DNA from: Actinoplanes sandaracinus
Lineage (GTDB): Bacteria; Actinomycetota; Actinomycetes; Mycobacteriales; Micromonosporaceae
Assembly: GCF_030009775.1 (NCBI RefSeq)
Contig: NZ_JASCTH010000005.1
Span: forward strand, 269,136 to 333,135
Direction: 5' to 3'
Length of the DNA stretch: 64,000 bases
How positions within the stretch are numbered: position 1 is the first letter of the stretch; every line of letters starts with the position of its first letter. Under the pieces are notes generated by a model. The model was not told the origin of the DNA. It made no database searches and worked only from the letters and a program-made list of their open reading frames with translations. Positions 36,136-44,786 of this stretch are shown in pieces. Made by a program: the position numbers and the translations under genes.

Positions 36136-39100
36136 CTAGCCTCGGTCGATCTCGCCGGCGGACCGCACCCCGGTCGCCGACAACAGCTTGCCGGACGCGT
36201 CGCGCTCGGTCACCACGACCTGCCCGCGCAGCGCCTCGGGCAGGCGGCGGCGATCGCTCTCGGCGACCCGGAAGGCGCCGTACCGCCACAGGTCCGGGAA
36301 CCGGGCCCGCTGCCGGTCGGTCAGTCCGTTGCGCTGCACGGTGAGCCGCAGGGTCCGGTACGTGCCGGTCAGTTCCCCGTCGGCCACGGTGATCCCGCCG
36401 GCCGGGGCGTAGGCGAGGCCGTACACCCGCCCGTCCGTGCCGCCGCCGACCGGCTGCAGGGTGTCGCCCGTGCCGGCGCGCCAGGCCAGCGTGTCCCGGT
36501 CGACCCACCCCGCCCGGGACTTCGTCAGGTCGATCTCGCCCCCGGTCTCGGCCTTGCCGGCCACCGGCAGCAGGTGCTCCGGGACCCCGGCCAGCAGCCA
36601 GGCCTCCCGGCCCGCGGCGAAGTCGAACCGCTGGTCGGTCGGCAGGTCCTTGGTGTCGCCGGAGTGCAGGACGTAGCTCAGCCCGGTGGCGCCCGGCGCC
36701 AGCGGCACCTTGAACGTCACGCCGTACGCGTCCCGCTCGACCGGAGCCAGCGGCGCCGACCAGTCGGTCTGCTGGGCCGCGCCGTCCCAGACATGCAGCC
36801 CCCAGCCGGTGTAGTCACCGTCGGCACGCCGGTAGTGCAGGATCGCGGTGGCCGGGTCCTGCGCCGGGTCGGGCTGCCCCGTGGCCGCCTGCCGGGACGG
36901 GTGCACCGCCGCGTCACCCGACTTCAGCCACACCTCCGGCTGCTTGCCGGGGTCGACGAACCGGTCCTGCTGGACGTCCTTGACACCCGCCTTGTCGACG
37001 ACGACGAACCCGACGTTCTTGGCGCCCGGTTTGAGCTTCACCCAGGCGAACGCGCCGTACGAGTCCTGCCCGGCGAACGGCTGCCCGTCCGGATAGGTGG
37101 TCTGCGCCGAGGGGTCGATGTCACCGAAGGCGTACAGCCGCCAGTCGCCGTAGTCGCCGGCCGGCCGCTGATAGTGCACCACCATCCGCTCCGGGGCGGT
37201 CACCGTGCTGGGCGTGCCCACCGTGACGGTGGACGTGGTCGCCGCGGTGCGCCCCCGGCTGTCGCGCGCCACCGCCTTGTACTTCACGGTGGCGCCTCCG
37301 GCCAGGCCGGTCAGGTCGTGGAAGACCCGGTAGGGCGCCTGCCGGGCGGTGCCGACCAGGGTCCACGGGCCGGAGTTCACCTGCGCGGCGACCGTCACCG
37401 TCGCCAGCGGGTCGCCGGTGACGCCGGCGACCAGCTCGGTCCGCGACGGCACCGCGGTTCCGGCGGCCGGCGCGGTGATCCGCACGGTGGGCCCGGCGGA
37501 CGGGACCGCGATCGGGGTACGCGCCCGGTGGACCACCGCCGACAGGGCGGGCACGGTCACCGTCAGCTTGCCGTCAGCGCCGGAGACGGTCGCCCCGGCG
37601 CCACCGTAGAGGCCGGTGAAGGTGGCGCCGGGGCTCCACGTGTCCACCGTGACGGTCTGCGGGGTGGTCGCGTTGTTGACCGCCACGACGTACTCGTGCC
37701 GCTTGGCCGGGTCGATCCGGGAGAACGCGAACACTCCCGCGCCGTCGGCGGCGTACCGGGTGACCTGCACGCCGTCGCGCAGGGCCGGGTGCGCCTCACG
37801 CAGCGCGCCGAGTTGCGCGATGGTCCGGTAGATCGGGTGCCGCTTGTCGTACTGGTCGCTCGCGTGGGTCCGGTCGGTCCCGATCAAATCGTCGTCGAGA
37901 TAGTCGGCGCTCCGGCTCGCGAACATGTCCTGCCGGGCGTCCTTGTCGCCGCCGGGCCCGGTGAAGCCCTGCTCGTCGCCGGAGTAGATCACCGGCTGCC
38001 CGCGGGTCAGGAACATCAGCTCGTGCGAGAGCTGGGCCCGGCGCAGGTGACCGGCCGGATCGCTGCCGCCGCCGATGATGAACGAGCCGATCCGGCCGAC
38101 GTCGTGGTTGCCGAGGAAGGTCGGCATCCGGGCCGCGCCGGTGTCGCGCGCGGTGTACAGGTCGTCCTGGCCGTACAGGTCCGCCAGGGTCCGGGCGGGA
38201 GTGTCGCCGGAGACGTACGTGCGCGCGGCCTGCTGGAAGGAGAAGTCCAGGGAGGCGGCCAGCCCGCCCTCGCGGACGTACCGGCTCTCCACCTCCGGGT
38301 CGGAGCTGAAGACCTCGCCGAACATGAAGAAGTCCGGCTTGCCGGCGCGGGCCGCGGCCTTCGCGATCGACGGGCTGAACTGCTTCCAGAACTCGATGTT
38401 GCTGTGCTTGACGGTGTCGAGGCGGTAGCCGTCGATACCAGTCTCTTTGATCCAGTCGGCGTAGATCTTCGTCAGGCCGCGGACCACCTCGGGCCGCTCG
38501 GTCCAGAGGTCGTCGAGGCCGGTGTGGTCGCCGTACTCGCTGTTCTCGCCGTTGAAGAGCGAGTTGCCACGGTTGTGATACATCGTCGGGTCGTTCAGCC
38601 AGGCCGGGACCTTGACCTTCGCGTCCGCCGGGTCGGCGAACACCGGGGTGTACGGGAACGACTTCACGTTCACGTCGGGGAACCGCCGGGTGCCGTCGGC
38701 GTAGTTCTGGTCCTCGAACGGCCGGCCCTGGCTGTCCCGGTACGGAGCCGTCGCCTTGTCGATGTACGTGGACTTCCCGCCCTCGTTCTGGATGACGTCG
38801 GCGGTGTGGTTCACGATGATGTCCAGGTAGACCTTCATCCCCCGCCGATGTGCCAGATCGACCAGGCGCTTGAGGTCGGCGTTCGTGCCGAAGTGCGGGT
38901 CGACCCGGGTGAAGTCGGTGACCCAGTACCCGTGGTACCCGGCCGACGCCGCGGCGCCGGCGCCCTGGACGGGACGGTTCTCGAAGACCGGCGCCAGCCA
39001 GAGCGCGGTGGTGCCCAGACCCTTGATGTAGTCGAGCCGGTCGATCACGCCCTGCAGGTCGCCACCGTGATAGAAGCCCTTGTCGGTGGGGTCGTACCCG

Positions 39101-39387
39101 GTGGACAGACGGTCGCCGGACAGTCCGCCGCGGTCGTTGCCCGGGTCGCCGTTGGCGAACCGGTCCGGGAGCACGAAGTAGAACTGCTCGGCGGGCCCCG
39201 GCCGGTCGGCTCCCCAGTGGGCGAGCGCGGCGGCGTTCGGCTCGCCGCGCCAGGTCTGCGCGCCGGCGCCGGTGGCCGCGGTGGCCGTCGCCCCGGTCGG
39301 TGGCACCAGCAGGAACGGGGCCAGCAGGCCCAGTGCCAGCACGGCGGACAGGCGACGAATGACGTCGCGGTGATACGGCACAACCAA
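36136..39387 (-). CDS. acbZ: Large secreted alpha-amylase with C-terminal CBM41-like domains, AcbZ
   Basis: I place the start at TTG 39387: GAGGAGG lies eight bases upstream, and the protein then opens directly with a signal peptide (RRLSAVLALGLLAPFLLVPP). GTG 39381 is an alternative, and a GTG at 39462 would add a long polar leader. The protein is about 1083 residues, collinear with AcbE: GH13 barrel with Asp324 (DGYRLDT), Glu358 (FGEVFSS) and Asp429 (GNHDVGRI), domain C, an Ig-like segment, two CBM41-type modules (MVVHYQRPAGDYGDWRLY and ILHYRRADGDYTGWGLHV) and a C-terminal beta domain. It is a secreted starch-degrading enzyme of the cluster. It shares its promoter region with another amylase. 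Confidence 0.85.
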   Translation of the reverse strand: MVVPYHRDVIRRLSAVLALGLLAPFLLVPPTGATATAATGAGAQTWRGEPNAAALAHWGADRPGPAEQFYFVLPDRFANGDPGNDRGGLSGDRLSTGYDPTDKGFYHGGDLQGVIDRLDYIKGLGTTALWLAPVFENRPVQGAGAAASAGYHGYWVTDFTRVDPHFGTNADLKRLVDLAHRRGMKVYLDIIVNHTADVIQNEGGKSTYIDKATAPYRDSQGRPFEDQNYADGTRRFPDVNVKSFPYTPVFADPADAKVKVPAWLNDPTMYHNRGNSLFNGENSEYGDHTGLDDLWTERPEVVRGLTKIYADWIKETGIDGYRLDTVKHSNIEFWKQFSPSIAKAAARAGKPDFFMFGEVFSSDPEVESRYVREGGLAASLDFSFQQAARTYVSGDTPARTLADLYGQDDLYTARDTGAARMPTFLGNHDVGRIGSFIIGGGSDPAGHLRRAQLSHELMFLTRGQPVIYSGDEQGFTGPGGDKDARQDMFASRSADYLDDDLIGTDRTHASDQYDKRHPIYRTIAQLGALREAHPALRDGVQVTRYAADGAGVFAFSRIDPAKRHEYVVAVNNATTPQTVTVDTWSPGATFTGLYGGAGATVSGADGKLTVTVPALSAVVHRARTPIAVPSAGPTVRITAPAAGTAVPSRTELVAGVTGDPLATVTVAAQVNSGPWTLVGTARQAPYRVFHDLTGLAGGATVKYKAVARDSRGRTAATTSTVTVGTPSTVTAPERMVVHYQRPAGDYGDWRLYAFGDIDPSAQTTYPDGQPFAGQDSYGAFAWVKLKPGAKNVGFVVVDKAGVKDVQQDRFVDPGKQPEVWLKSGDAAVHPSRQAATGQPDPAQDPATAILHYRRADGDYTGWGLHVWDGAAQQTDWSAPLAPVERDAYGVTFKVPLAPGATGLSYVLHSGDTKDLPTDQRFDFAAGREAWLLAGVPEHLLPVAGKAETGGEIDLTKSRAGWVDRDTLAWRAGTGDTLQPVGGGTDGRVYGLAYAPAGGITVADGELTGTYRTLRLTVQRNGLTDRQRARFPDLWRYGAFRVAESDRRRLPEALRGQVVVTERDASGKLLSATGVRSAGEIDRG

Positions 39388-39759
39388 GGTGCGGCCCTCC
39401 TCGGGCGTAACGGCTGAACGGGATGCGGTGGGCGCGGGCGCGAGTTCGCCCCCGGTGGCCACGGCGGGACTGCTCGCCGGCTACCGGTGGACGGGCCGCC
39501 CGGCGCTGGACGGAGCGCCACTTCGCTCGGCGACCGTAGCAAGTGCTTTCACGGGATGGAAGTCGTTGCAGAGACGAGCGTGCCGAATTCGGTCGGGCTC
39601 CGGACGGTCCATTGACGACGATCGGCCGGCTGTCTATGTTGGCGGTCACTGCAAATGTTTTCAGCAAGTTTCACAAGGGTTTCAACTATCTTGCAGAGAT
39701 GGTCGCGCCGGCGCGCCACGCCGAGACCGCGCGCCCGGCCCTATCCGAAGGGGACCACC
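39388..39759. promoter_or_regulatory. acbZ-amylase divergent region with CTTGCAG-type sites
   Basis: No gene is seen in 372 bases. Sites resembling those at 9.9 and 32.7 kb occur. CTGCAAA at 39649-39655, CAGCAAGTTTC near 39662 and CTTGCAG at 39690-39696 are near the plus-strand amylase. AGCAAGTGC and GTTGCAG at about 39539-39578 are near acbZ. They are presumably targets of a MalR/AcrC-type repressor. Confidence 0.65.
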
Positions 39760-41532
39760 ATGCCGGGAACCACCCGCACCCGCCGATATCTCGATCGACT
39801 GCTCCGGCGCGGCATGCTCGCCGGCCCGCTCACCCTCGCGGTCATGAGCACCGCGGTCGCCGTCGGCACCCTGCCGTCTCCGGCCCAGGCCGCTCCACCG
39901 GGTGACCGGGATGTCACCGCCGTGCTGTTCGAGTGGAACTACCGGTCCGTGGCCCGGGAGTGCGTGGACACTCTGGGACCCGAGGGCTACGGGTTCGTCC
40001 AGGTGTCACCCCCGCACGAGCAGGTGCAGGGCGACCAGTGGTGGACGTCGTACCAGCCGGTGAGCTACAAGATCGGCGGAAACCGCCTGGGCGGCCAGGA
40101 GGACTTCCGGGCCATGGTGAGGGCCTGCGACGACGCGAAGGTCAAGGTCATCGTCGATGTGGTGATCAACCACATGACCTCCGGCGCCGGCGTGGGCACG
40201 GCCGGCACGCGCTACACGAAGTACCAGTACGACGGCGTCTACCAGGACCGGGACTTCCACGGCTGCCGCCGGCACATCGACGACTACCGGAACCGCTCCA
40301 AGATCCAGGAGTGCGAGCTCGGTGAGCGGGACGGGGACACCCTGTCCGATCTGAACACCGGCCGGGCCCACGTCCAGGACACCATCGTCGCGTACCTCGA
40401 CCGGCTGCTCGCGATGGGCGTCGCCGGATTCCGGGTCGACGCCGTCAAGCACATCCCCGCCGATCACCTGGCGGCGATCCGCGGCAGGCTGAGCAACCCC
40501 GGCGCGTACTGGGTGCAGGAGGTCATCCACGGCGAAGGCGAGGCCGTCCAGCCCGCCGAGTACATCCGCACCGGCGACGTGCAGGAGTTCCGGTACGCCC
40601 GGGGCCTCAAGGAGGTCTTCGAGAAGCGGCGCCTGGACTGGCTGGAGAACTACGGCGCCGGCTGGAACTTCCTGCCCAGCGCCAACGCCGGCGTCTTCGT
40701 CGACAACCACGACACCGAACGCAACGGCCAGACCCTCAACTACAAGTACGGCTCCGACTACACCCTCGCCAACGTGTTCATGCTGGCCCACCCGTACGGG
40801 TCGCCGCACGTGCACTCCGGCTACGCGTTCTCCCAGTGGGGCGCGGGGCCACCCCGCAACGGCCAGGCCGACGGGTGTCTGCGCAACGACGGCTGGACGT
40901 GCCAGCACGCCTGGCGGCCGATCGCCAACATGGTCGCGTTCCGCAACGCCGCCGCCGGCACCGGCATCAACGACTGGTGGGACCGGGACAACAAGCAGAT
41001 CGCCTTCGGCCGGGGCGACAAGGCGTTCGTCGCCATCAACGGTGAGGACGGACCGCTGCGCCAGACGTTCCAGACCGGCCTGCCCGCCGGCACCTACTGC
41101 GATGTCCAGCACGGGGACCTCACCGCGGACGGGCGCTGCACCGGGCCGGCGTACACCGTCGACACCCACCGCCGGGTGACCCTGCCGGTCGGCGCCAACG
41201 ACGCCGTCGCCCTGCACGCCGGCGCCCGGGTGGACCGGCCGGCGGCCGGCACGGCCTTCGGCCTCCACGCCACCACCCGGTGGGGGCAGGACATCTTCGT
41301 GGTGGGCGACCACCCCGCTCTCGGCGGCTGGAACCCGGCCGCCGCCGTCCCGCTGGACGCCGCCGACCACCCGATGTGGCGCGGCACGGTCGCCCTCCCC
41401 GGCGGCACCCGGTTCGCCTACAAGTACCTCCGCAAGGAGGGCGGCACCGTGACGTGGGAGTCCGGACCCGACCGGACCGCGACCGTCCCGGCCTCCGGGG
41501 AACTCAGCCTGAACGACACCTGGCGCCCCTGA
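39760..41532 (+). CDS. Secreted alpha-amylase (GH13) with CBM20
   Basis: 590 residues from ATG 39760, with GAAGGGG upstream and a signal peptide ending near PAQAAPP (residue 44). A short alpha-amylase of the actinomycete type: VTAVLFEWNYRSVARECVDT, GYGFVQVSPPHEQV, Asp227 (FRVDAVKH), Glu254 (WVQEVIHG) and Asp318 (FVDNHDTER). A C-terminal CBM20 lies at about 490-590 (FGLHATTRWGQDIFVVGDHP, then LGGWNPAAAVPL). It is not one of the named acb genes I recall. It shares a promoter region with acbZ and probably its regulation. Confidence 0.88.
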   Translation: MPGTTRTRRYLDRLLRRGMLAGPLTLAVMSTAVAVGTLPSPAQAAPPGDRDVTAVLFEWNYRSVARECVDTLGPEGYGFVQVSPPHEQVQGDQWWTSYQPVSYKIGGNRLGGQEDFRAMVRACDDAKVKVIVDVVINHMTSGAGVGTAGTRYTKYQYDGVYQDRDFHGCRRHIDDYRNRSKIQECELGERDGDTLSDLNTGRAHVQDTIVAYLDRLLAMGVAGFRVDAVKHIPADHLAAIRGRLSNPGAYWVQEVIHGEGEAVQPAEYIRTGDVQEFRYARGLKEVFEKRRLDWLENYGAGWNFLPSANAGVFVDNHDTERNGQTLNYKYGSDYTLANVFMLAHPYGSPHVHSGYAFSQWGAGPPRNGQADGCLRNDGWTCQHAWRPIANMVAFRNAAAGTGINDWWDRDNKQIAFGRGDKAFVAINGEDGPLRQTFQTGLPAGTYCDVQHGDLTADGRCTGPAYTVDTHRRVTLPVGANDAVALHAGARVDRPAAGTAFGLHATTRWGQDIFVVGDHPALGGWNPAAAVPLDAADHPMWRGTVALPGGTRFAYKYLRKEGGTVTWESGPDRTATVPASGELSLNDTWRP

Positions 41533-41557
41533 CCGGCGGGGCTCGACGTCGATCGGA

Positions 41558-41596
41558 GCGCCCGGCGCCCGGCGGCCCGTGGCGGGCGCCGGGCGC
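41558..41596. terminator. GC-rich hairpin after the CBM20 amylase
   Basis: Arms GCGCCCGGCGCCCG (41558-41571) and CGGGCGCCGGGCGC (41583-41596), 14 bases each. No T-run. Confidence 0.65.
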
Positions 41597-41620
41597 CGGG
41601 CGCCGCTATCGTCTGATCTC

Positions 41621-42568
41621 GTGAGCAGGGTGACCGTGGTGGGCGCCGGAGTGATCGGCTTGAGCATCGCGCACGAACTGGCGGCGGCCGGGCACACGGT
41701 GCGGATCGTGGCCGCGCGGGAAGCCGCGGCCAGCGTGTCCGGGGTGGCCGCGGCGATCTGGTTCCCGCACGACGTCGACAGTTCCGCGCGGGTCCTCGAC
41801 TCCGCGGCCGTCACCTACCGGCGGCTGGAGCGGCTGGCCGGCGATCCGCGCACCGGCGTCCACATGCGCCCCGGCACGGTGCTGTCGCGCCGCCGGAACC
41901 CGGACGTCTCGTGGACGAGGGCGGTGCCGCACACCGAACCGGCCGGGCCGGCCGGGCTGCCGGCCGGGGCCACCGGGGTGCGCTGCGTCGTGCCGCTGGT
42001 GGAGACCGGCGCCTACCTGGCGTGGCTGCGCGAGACGGTGCTGGCCGCGGGGGTGCGGATCCGGGCCGCCGAGGTGACCTCCCTGGCGGGGCTGTTGCGG
42101 GAGGACGACGGCGACGTGCTGGTCGTGGCCGCGGGCCTCCGCTCGGCGGCGCTGCTCGACGACGACGAGTGCTTCCCGATCCGCGGGCAGGTGGTGCGGC
42201 TGGCCAACCCCGGCCTGACCGAGTGGTTCACCGACGCCGACAATCCGGAGGGGCTGGCGTACGTCGTACCCCGCCGTCTCGATGTCGTGTGTGGTGGGAC
42301 CGGTGAGATCGGGTCGTGGGACGAGCGGGTGGACCCGGAGATCGAGGCCGCGATCCTGCGGCGGGTCCGGGCGCTGGTTCCGGAGCTGACCGGGCAGCCG
42401 GTGCTGTCGCGGGCGGCCGGATTGCGGCCGGGCCGGTCGAGCGTGCGGCTGGAGGCCGTGCCGGGTTTCGACCGGCCGGTGTTCGCCTGTTATGGGCACG
42501 GCGGTGCCGGTTTCACCCTGTCATGGGGCGAAGCGGCACGGATCGCCGCCCTGGTCGGACCCGCCTGA
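41621..42568 (+). CDS. FAD-dependent D-amino-acid-oxidase-like enzyme
   Basis: 315 residues from GTG 41621. The dinucleotide-binding motif VTVVGAGVIGLSIAHELAAAG is at the start. VAAAIWFPHD, the VETGAYLAWLRE segment, VVAAGLRSAALL and the C-terminal RPGRSSVRLE...YGHGGAGFTLSWG fit D-amino-acid oxidase. The RxGR and C-terminal GHGGAGFT motifs hold the substrate-binding Arg and flavin contacts. The N-terminus shows no export signal, so the enzyme is probably cytoplasmic. It stands alone after the amylase terminator. The substrate is not determinable. Confidence 0.85.
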   Translation: MSRVTVVGAGVIGLSIAHELAAAGHTVRIVAAREAAASVSGVAAAIWFPHDVDSSARVLDSAAVTYRRLERLAGDPRTGVHMRPGTVLSRRRNPDVSWTRAVPHTEPAGPAGLPAGATGVRCVVPLVETGAYLAWLRETVLAAGVRIRAAEVTSLAGLLREDDGDVLVVAAGLRSAALLDDDECFPIRGQVVRLANPGLTEWFTDADNPEGLAYVVPRRLDVVCGGTGEIGSWDERVDPEIEAAILRRVRALVPELTGQPVLSRAAGLRPGRSSVRLEAVPGFDRPVFACYGHGGAGFTLSWGEAARIAALVGPA

Positions 42569-42633
42569 CGGGCCGGGCGGCAGGCGCGACGAGTCCTGGG
42601 GCACGTCACCCGGCGACAGGGTAGCGTGACGGA

Positions 42634-43017
42634 GTGACTACGGATGGTAGCGAAACGCACCCGACCAGGGAGGACCGGATCGTCGCCGAGTTCGGGGACG
42701 GTTACGACGTGGAACAGATAGCCGCGCGTTACGGCCTCTCCATCGCGGAGATCTATGCGGTGGTCGAGCGGGAGGTCGGCCCGATCGACTTCGACTACCC
42801 GGGTCCGCCGAGCCAGTACCCACCGTCTCCCACCACCTACGCGCGGCCGTCGCAGGCCTTCCAGGACCATGACGCCATCGTGGCCGAGTACGGCGCGGGA
42901 CACGACGTCGAGGCGATCGCCCGCCGGCACCGCATCCGCGTCGAGCAGGTCTACGAGGTCGTCCAGCGGGTCGTGGAGGCCCACGGGCCGCCGTCCGGCC
43001 CCACGGGGTCGCGGTGA
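42634..43017 (+). CDS. Protein with two tandem HTH-like repeats
   Basis: 127 residues from GTG 42634. It consists of two copies of a 37-residue unit: DRIVAEFGDGYDVEQIA...EIYAVVERE at about 13-49, and DAIVAEYGAGHDVEAIA...QVYEVVQRV at about 80-116. They are joined by a Pro/Ser/Tyr-rich linker. Each unit has the spacing of a helix-turn-helix (DVEQIAARYGLS-IAEIY), as in sigma-factor region 4 or Mor-like HTHs. It may be a small DNA-binding protein with two HTHs in one chain. I do not recognise a named family. Confidence 0.65.
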   Translation: MTTDGSETHPTREDRIVAEFGDGYDVEQIAARYGLSIAEIYAVVEREVGPIDFDYPGPPSQYPPSPTTYARPSQAFQDHDAIVAEYGAGHDVEAIARRHRIRVEQVYEVVQRVVEAHGPPSGPTGSR

Positions 43018-43038
43018 CACGCCACCGGCCCGCCGCGA

Positions 43039-43950
43039 TCAGCCACCGAGCAGCGCCGTGATGGTCAGCATCGCCGGCACGCAGCAGAGGGTGGACAGGA
43101 AGATGGCGTCCCGGATCAGCACCAGCCCGGTCCCGGCGCGCTGCGCGTACAGGTAGAGGTTCTGCGCGGCCGGCAGCGCGGCCAGGATCGTCACCGTGTA
43201 GGTGGTGTCGCGCGGCAGACCCAGCGCCCACGCCAGCAGGAACGCCACCAACGGCATGCCGGCGGTCTTCAACAGCACCGCCACGGCGGCCGGAAGCCGG
43301 TCCGGCCCGGGGGCCAGCACCCGGCGACCGGACAGGGACATCCCGAAAGCGATCAGCACGACGGGGACGGCGGCCTGGCCGATCGTGGTGACCGGCGCGG
43401 CGAGCACCTGCGGGAGCCGTACCCCGGTGATGTTGACCAGGGCGCCCGCGGCGACCGCGATGATCAAGGGGTTTCCGGCCGGCGCGAGAACGGCGGAACG
43501 CCAGGACACCGCGCCCGAGGTGGTCGCGTCCAGCAGCGTCAGCGCCATCGGCGTCAGGATCAGAAGCTGCAACAGCATGATGGGTACGACCAGCGAGGCG
43601 TCCCCCAGGATGTGGGTCGCGATGGGGATGCCGATGTAGTTGGCGTTGGTGTAGCCGCCGGCCAGGGCGCCGAGGATCCGGGTGCCCCGGTCGCGGCGGA
43701 CGAAGAGCACCGCGAAGACGGCGAAGCAGACCACCGCCGCCATCGCCGACACCAGGAGCGGGCCACCGGCCAGCCGGCGCAGTTCGGCGTCGGCCGTGCC
43801 CTCGAACAACAGGCAGGGCGCCAGCGCGAGGTAGGTGACCCGTCCGAGCACGGCTTCGGTGTCACCGGGCAGCTTCCCCCAGCGGCGCAGCGCCCACCCG
43901 GACAGCACGATCGCCGCCAGGAGCGCGAAGCCGGTCAGTGCGTCGATCAC
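43039..43950 (-). CDS. AEC-family (auxin efflux carrier-like) permease
   Basis: 303 residues. GTG 43950 overlaps the stop of the upstream TetR gene (GTGA). There are ten predicted membrane segments in two halves of five: for example FALLAAIVLSGWALRRWG, VSAMAAVVCFAVFAVLFV, PLIIAVAAGALVNITGV and AAVPVVLIAFGMSLSG. The pattern GGYTNANYIGIPIA and the NLYLYAQR near the end are typical of the family, which moves small organic anions. It is in one transcript with a TetR regulator. The transported molecule is unknown. Confidence 0.85.
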   Translation of the reverse strand: MIDALTGFALLAAIVLSGWALRRWGKLPGDTEAVLGRVTYLALAPCLLFEGTADAELRRLAGGPLLVSAMAAVVCFAVFAVLFVRRDRGTRILGALAGGYTNANYIGIPIATHILGDASLVVPIMLLQLLILTPMALTLLDATTSGAVSWRSAVLAPAGNPLIIAVAAGALVNITGVRLPQVLAAPVTTIGQAAVPVVLIAFGMSLSGRRVLAPGPDRLPAAVAVLLKTAGMPLVAFLLAWALGLPRDTTYTVTILAALPAAQNLYLYAQRAGTGLVLIRDAIFLSTLCCVPAMLTITALLGG

Positions 43951-44717
43951 GGCCGGCCGTCGGGGCCGGCCGCCGGGCCACGCGAGTCGATCAGGGCGGC
44001 GACGCCGTCCAGGATCCGGTCGAGGCCGAAGTCGAGCGCCTGATCCCGGCCCGCGGCGGTGGCGGCCGACGTCAGGGCGGCGGTCAGCGCGGGGAAACGG
44101 TCCTGGCGGCCGGCCAGCACGAGGCGTAACGCCGACTCCATGGCCCCCTCGGCACCACCACTCTCGGCGCTGCCCTCCCCGGCACTGGGCCCCTCGGTGC
44201 CGGATGCCGCGGACATCGCGGTGACCTGCTGGGCCAGGTTGCGGACGTGACCGGTGAGGATCACCGCCACGTCGAGGATCTCGCCGCCGTCCAGACCGGT
44301 TCCGTCCATCGCGGCGACCGCGCGCTCCAGCCAGGTCAGTTCGCGGGGACCGACGACCCGGGCGCCGACGGCGGCTTCCAGCGCCCACGGGTGGTGACAG
44401 AACCGGGCGTAGAGCGCCCTCGCCCAGGCATCGAGCGCCGCACGCCAGGAGGCGCCGGGCGGCGGGAACGGGGGCGCGCCGATCGCGGCGTCGAGCATCA
44501 GCGCGACCAGTTCGGCCTTGCCGGGCACATACCGGTACAGGGCCATTTTCGTCACGCCGAGGCGTTCGGCGAGCCGTTGCATCGTGACGGCGGACAGCCC
44601 GTCGGCGTCGGCCGCCTCGATGCCCGCGCCGGCGATGGCCTCCAGCGTCAGGGCCGGCCGGGGCCCGCGCCGGGGCGGGACGGCCGGTTCCCACAACAGC
44701 GCCATCAGATCCTGCAT
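43947..44717 (-). CDS. TetR-family repressor (TetR C-terminal type)
   Basis: 256 residues from ATG 44717. The N-terminal HTH runs about 18-65 (LTLEAIAGAGIEAADADG, MQRLAERLGVTKMALYRYV). The rest looks like the tetracycline-repressor-type ligand domain (LDAWARALYARFCHHPWAL, LTGHVRNLAQQV), with a Gly/Ser/Glu-rich loop near 185. It is divergent from an FAD monooxygenase. The 48-base gap holds a 14-base perfect inverted repeat, its probable operator. It is followed by a permease gene with a 4-base overlap. Confidence 0.87.
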   Translation of the reverse strand: MQDLMALLWEPAVPPRRGPRPALTLEAIAGAGIEAADADGLSAVTMQRLAERLGVTKMALYRYVPGKAELVALMLDAAIGAPPFPPPGASWRAALDAWARALYARFCHHPWALEAAVGARVVGPRELTWLERAVAAMDGTGLDGGEILDVAVILTGHVRNLAQQVTAMSAASGTEGPSAGEGSAESGGAEGAMESALRLVLAGRQDRFPALTAALTSAATAAGRDQALDFGLDRILDGVAALIDSRGPAAGPDGRP

Positions 44718-44733
44718 CGGGTTGCCTTCCGCT

Positions 44734-44778
44734 CGAAACTGTGTCCACAATACTCTGTATCCGTTGGACACAGTTTCG
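44734..44778. promoter_or_regulatory. TetR operator: 14-bp inverted repeat
   Basis: CGAAACTGTGTCCA at 44734-44747 is inverted as TGGACACAGTTTCG at 44765-44778. The 17 bases between include TACTCTGTAT, a possible -10. The right arm lies against the ribosome-binding site of the monooxygenase, and the left arm is 17 bases from the tetR start, so binding would shut off both genes. Confidence 0.82.
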
Positions 44779-44786
44779 GAGGCGCC

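Noticed and set aside
36127..39417. Plus-strand open frame of about 1100 codons across acbZ
   Set aside because: Antisense shadow; the minus strand has the GH13 catalytic residues and CBM41-type modules.
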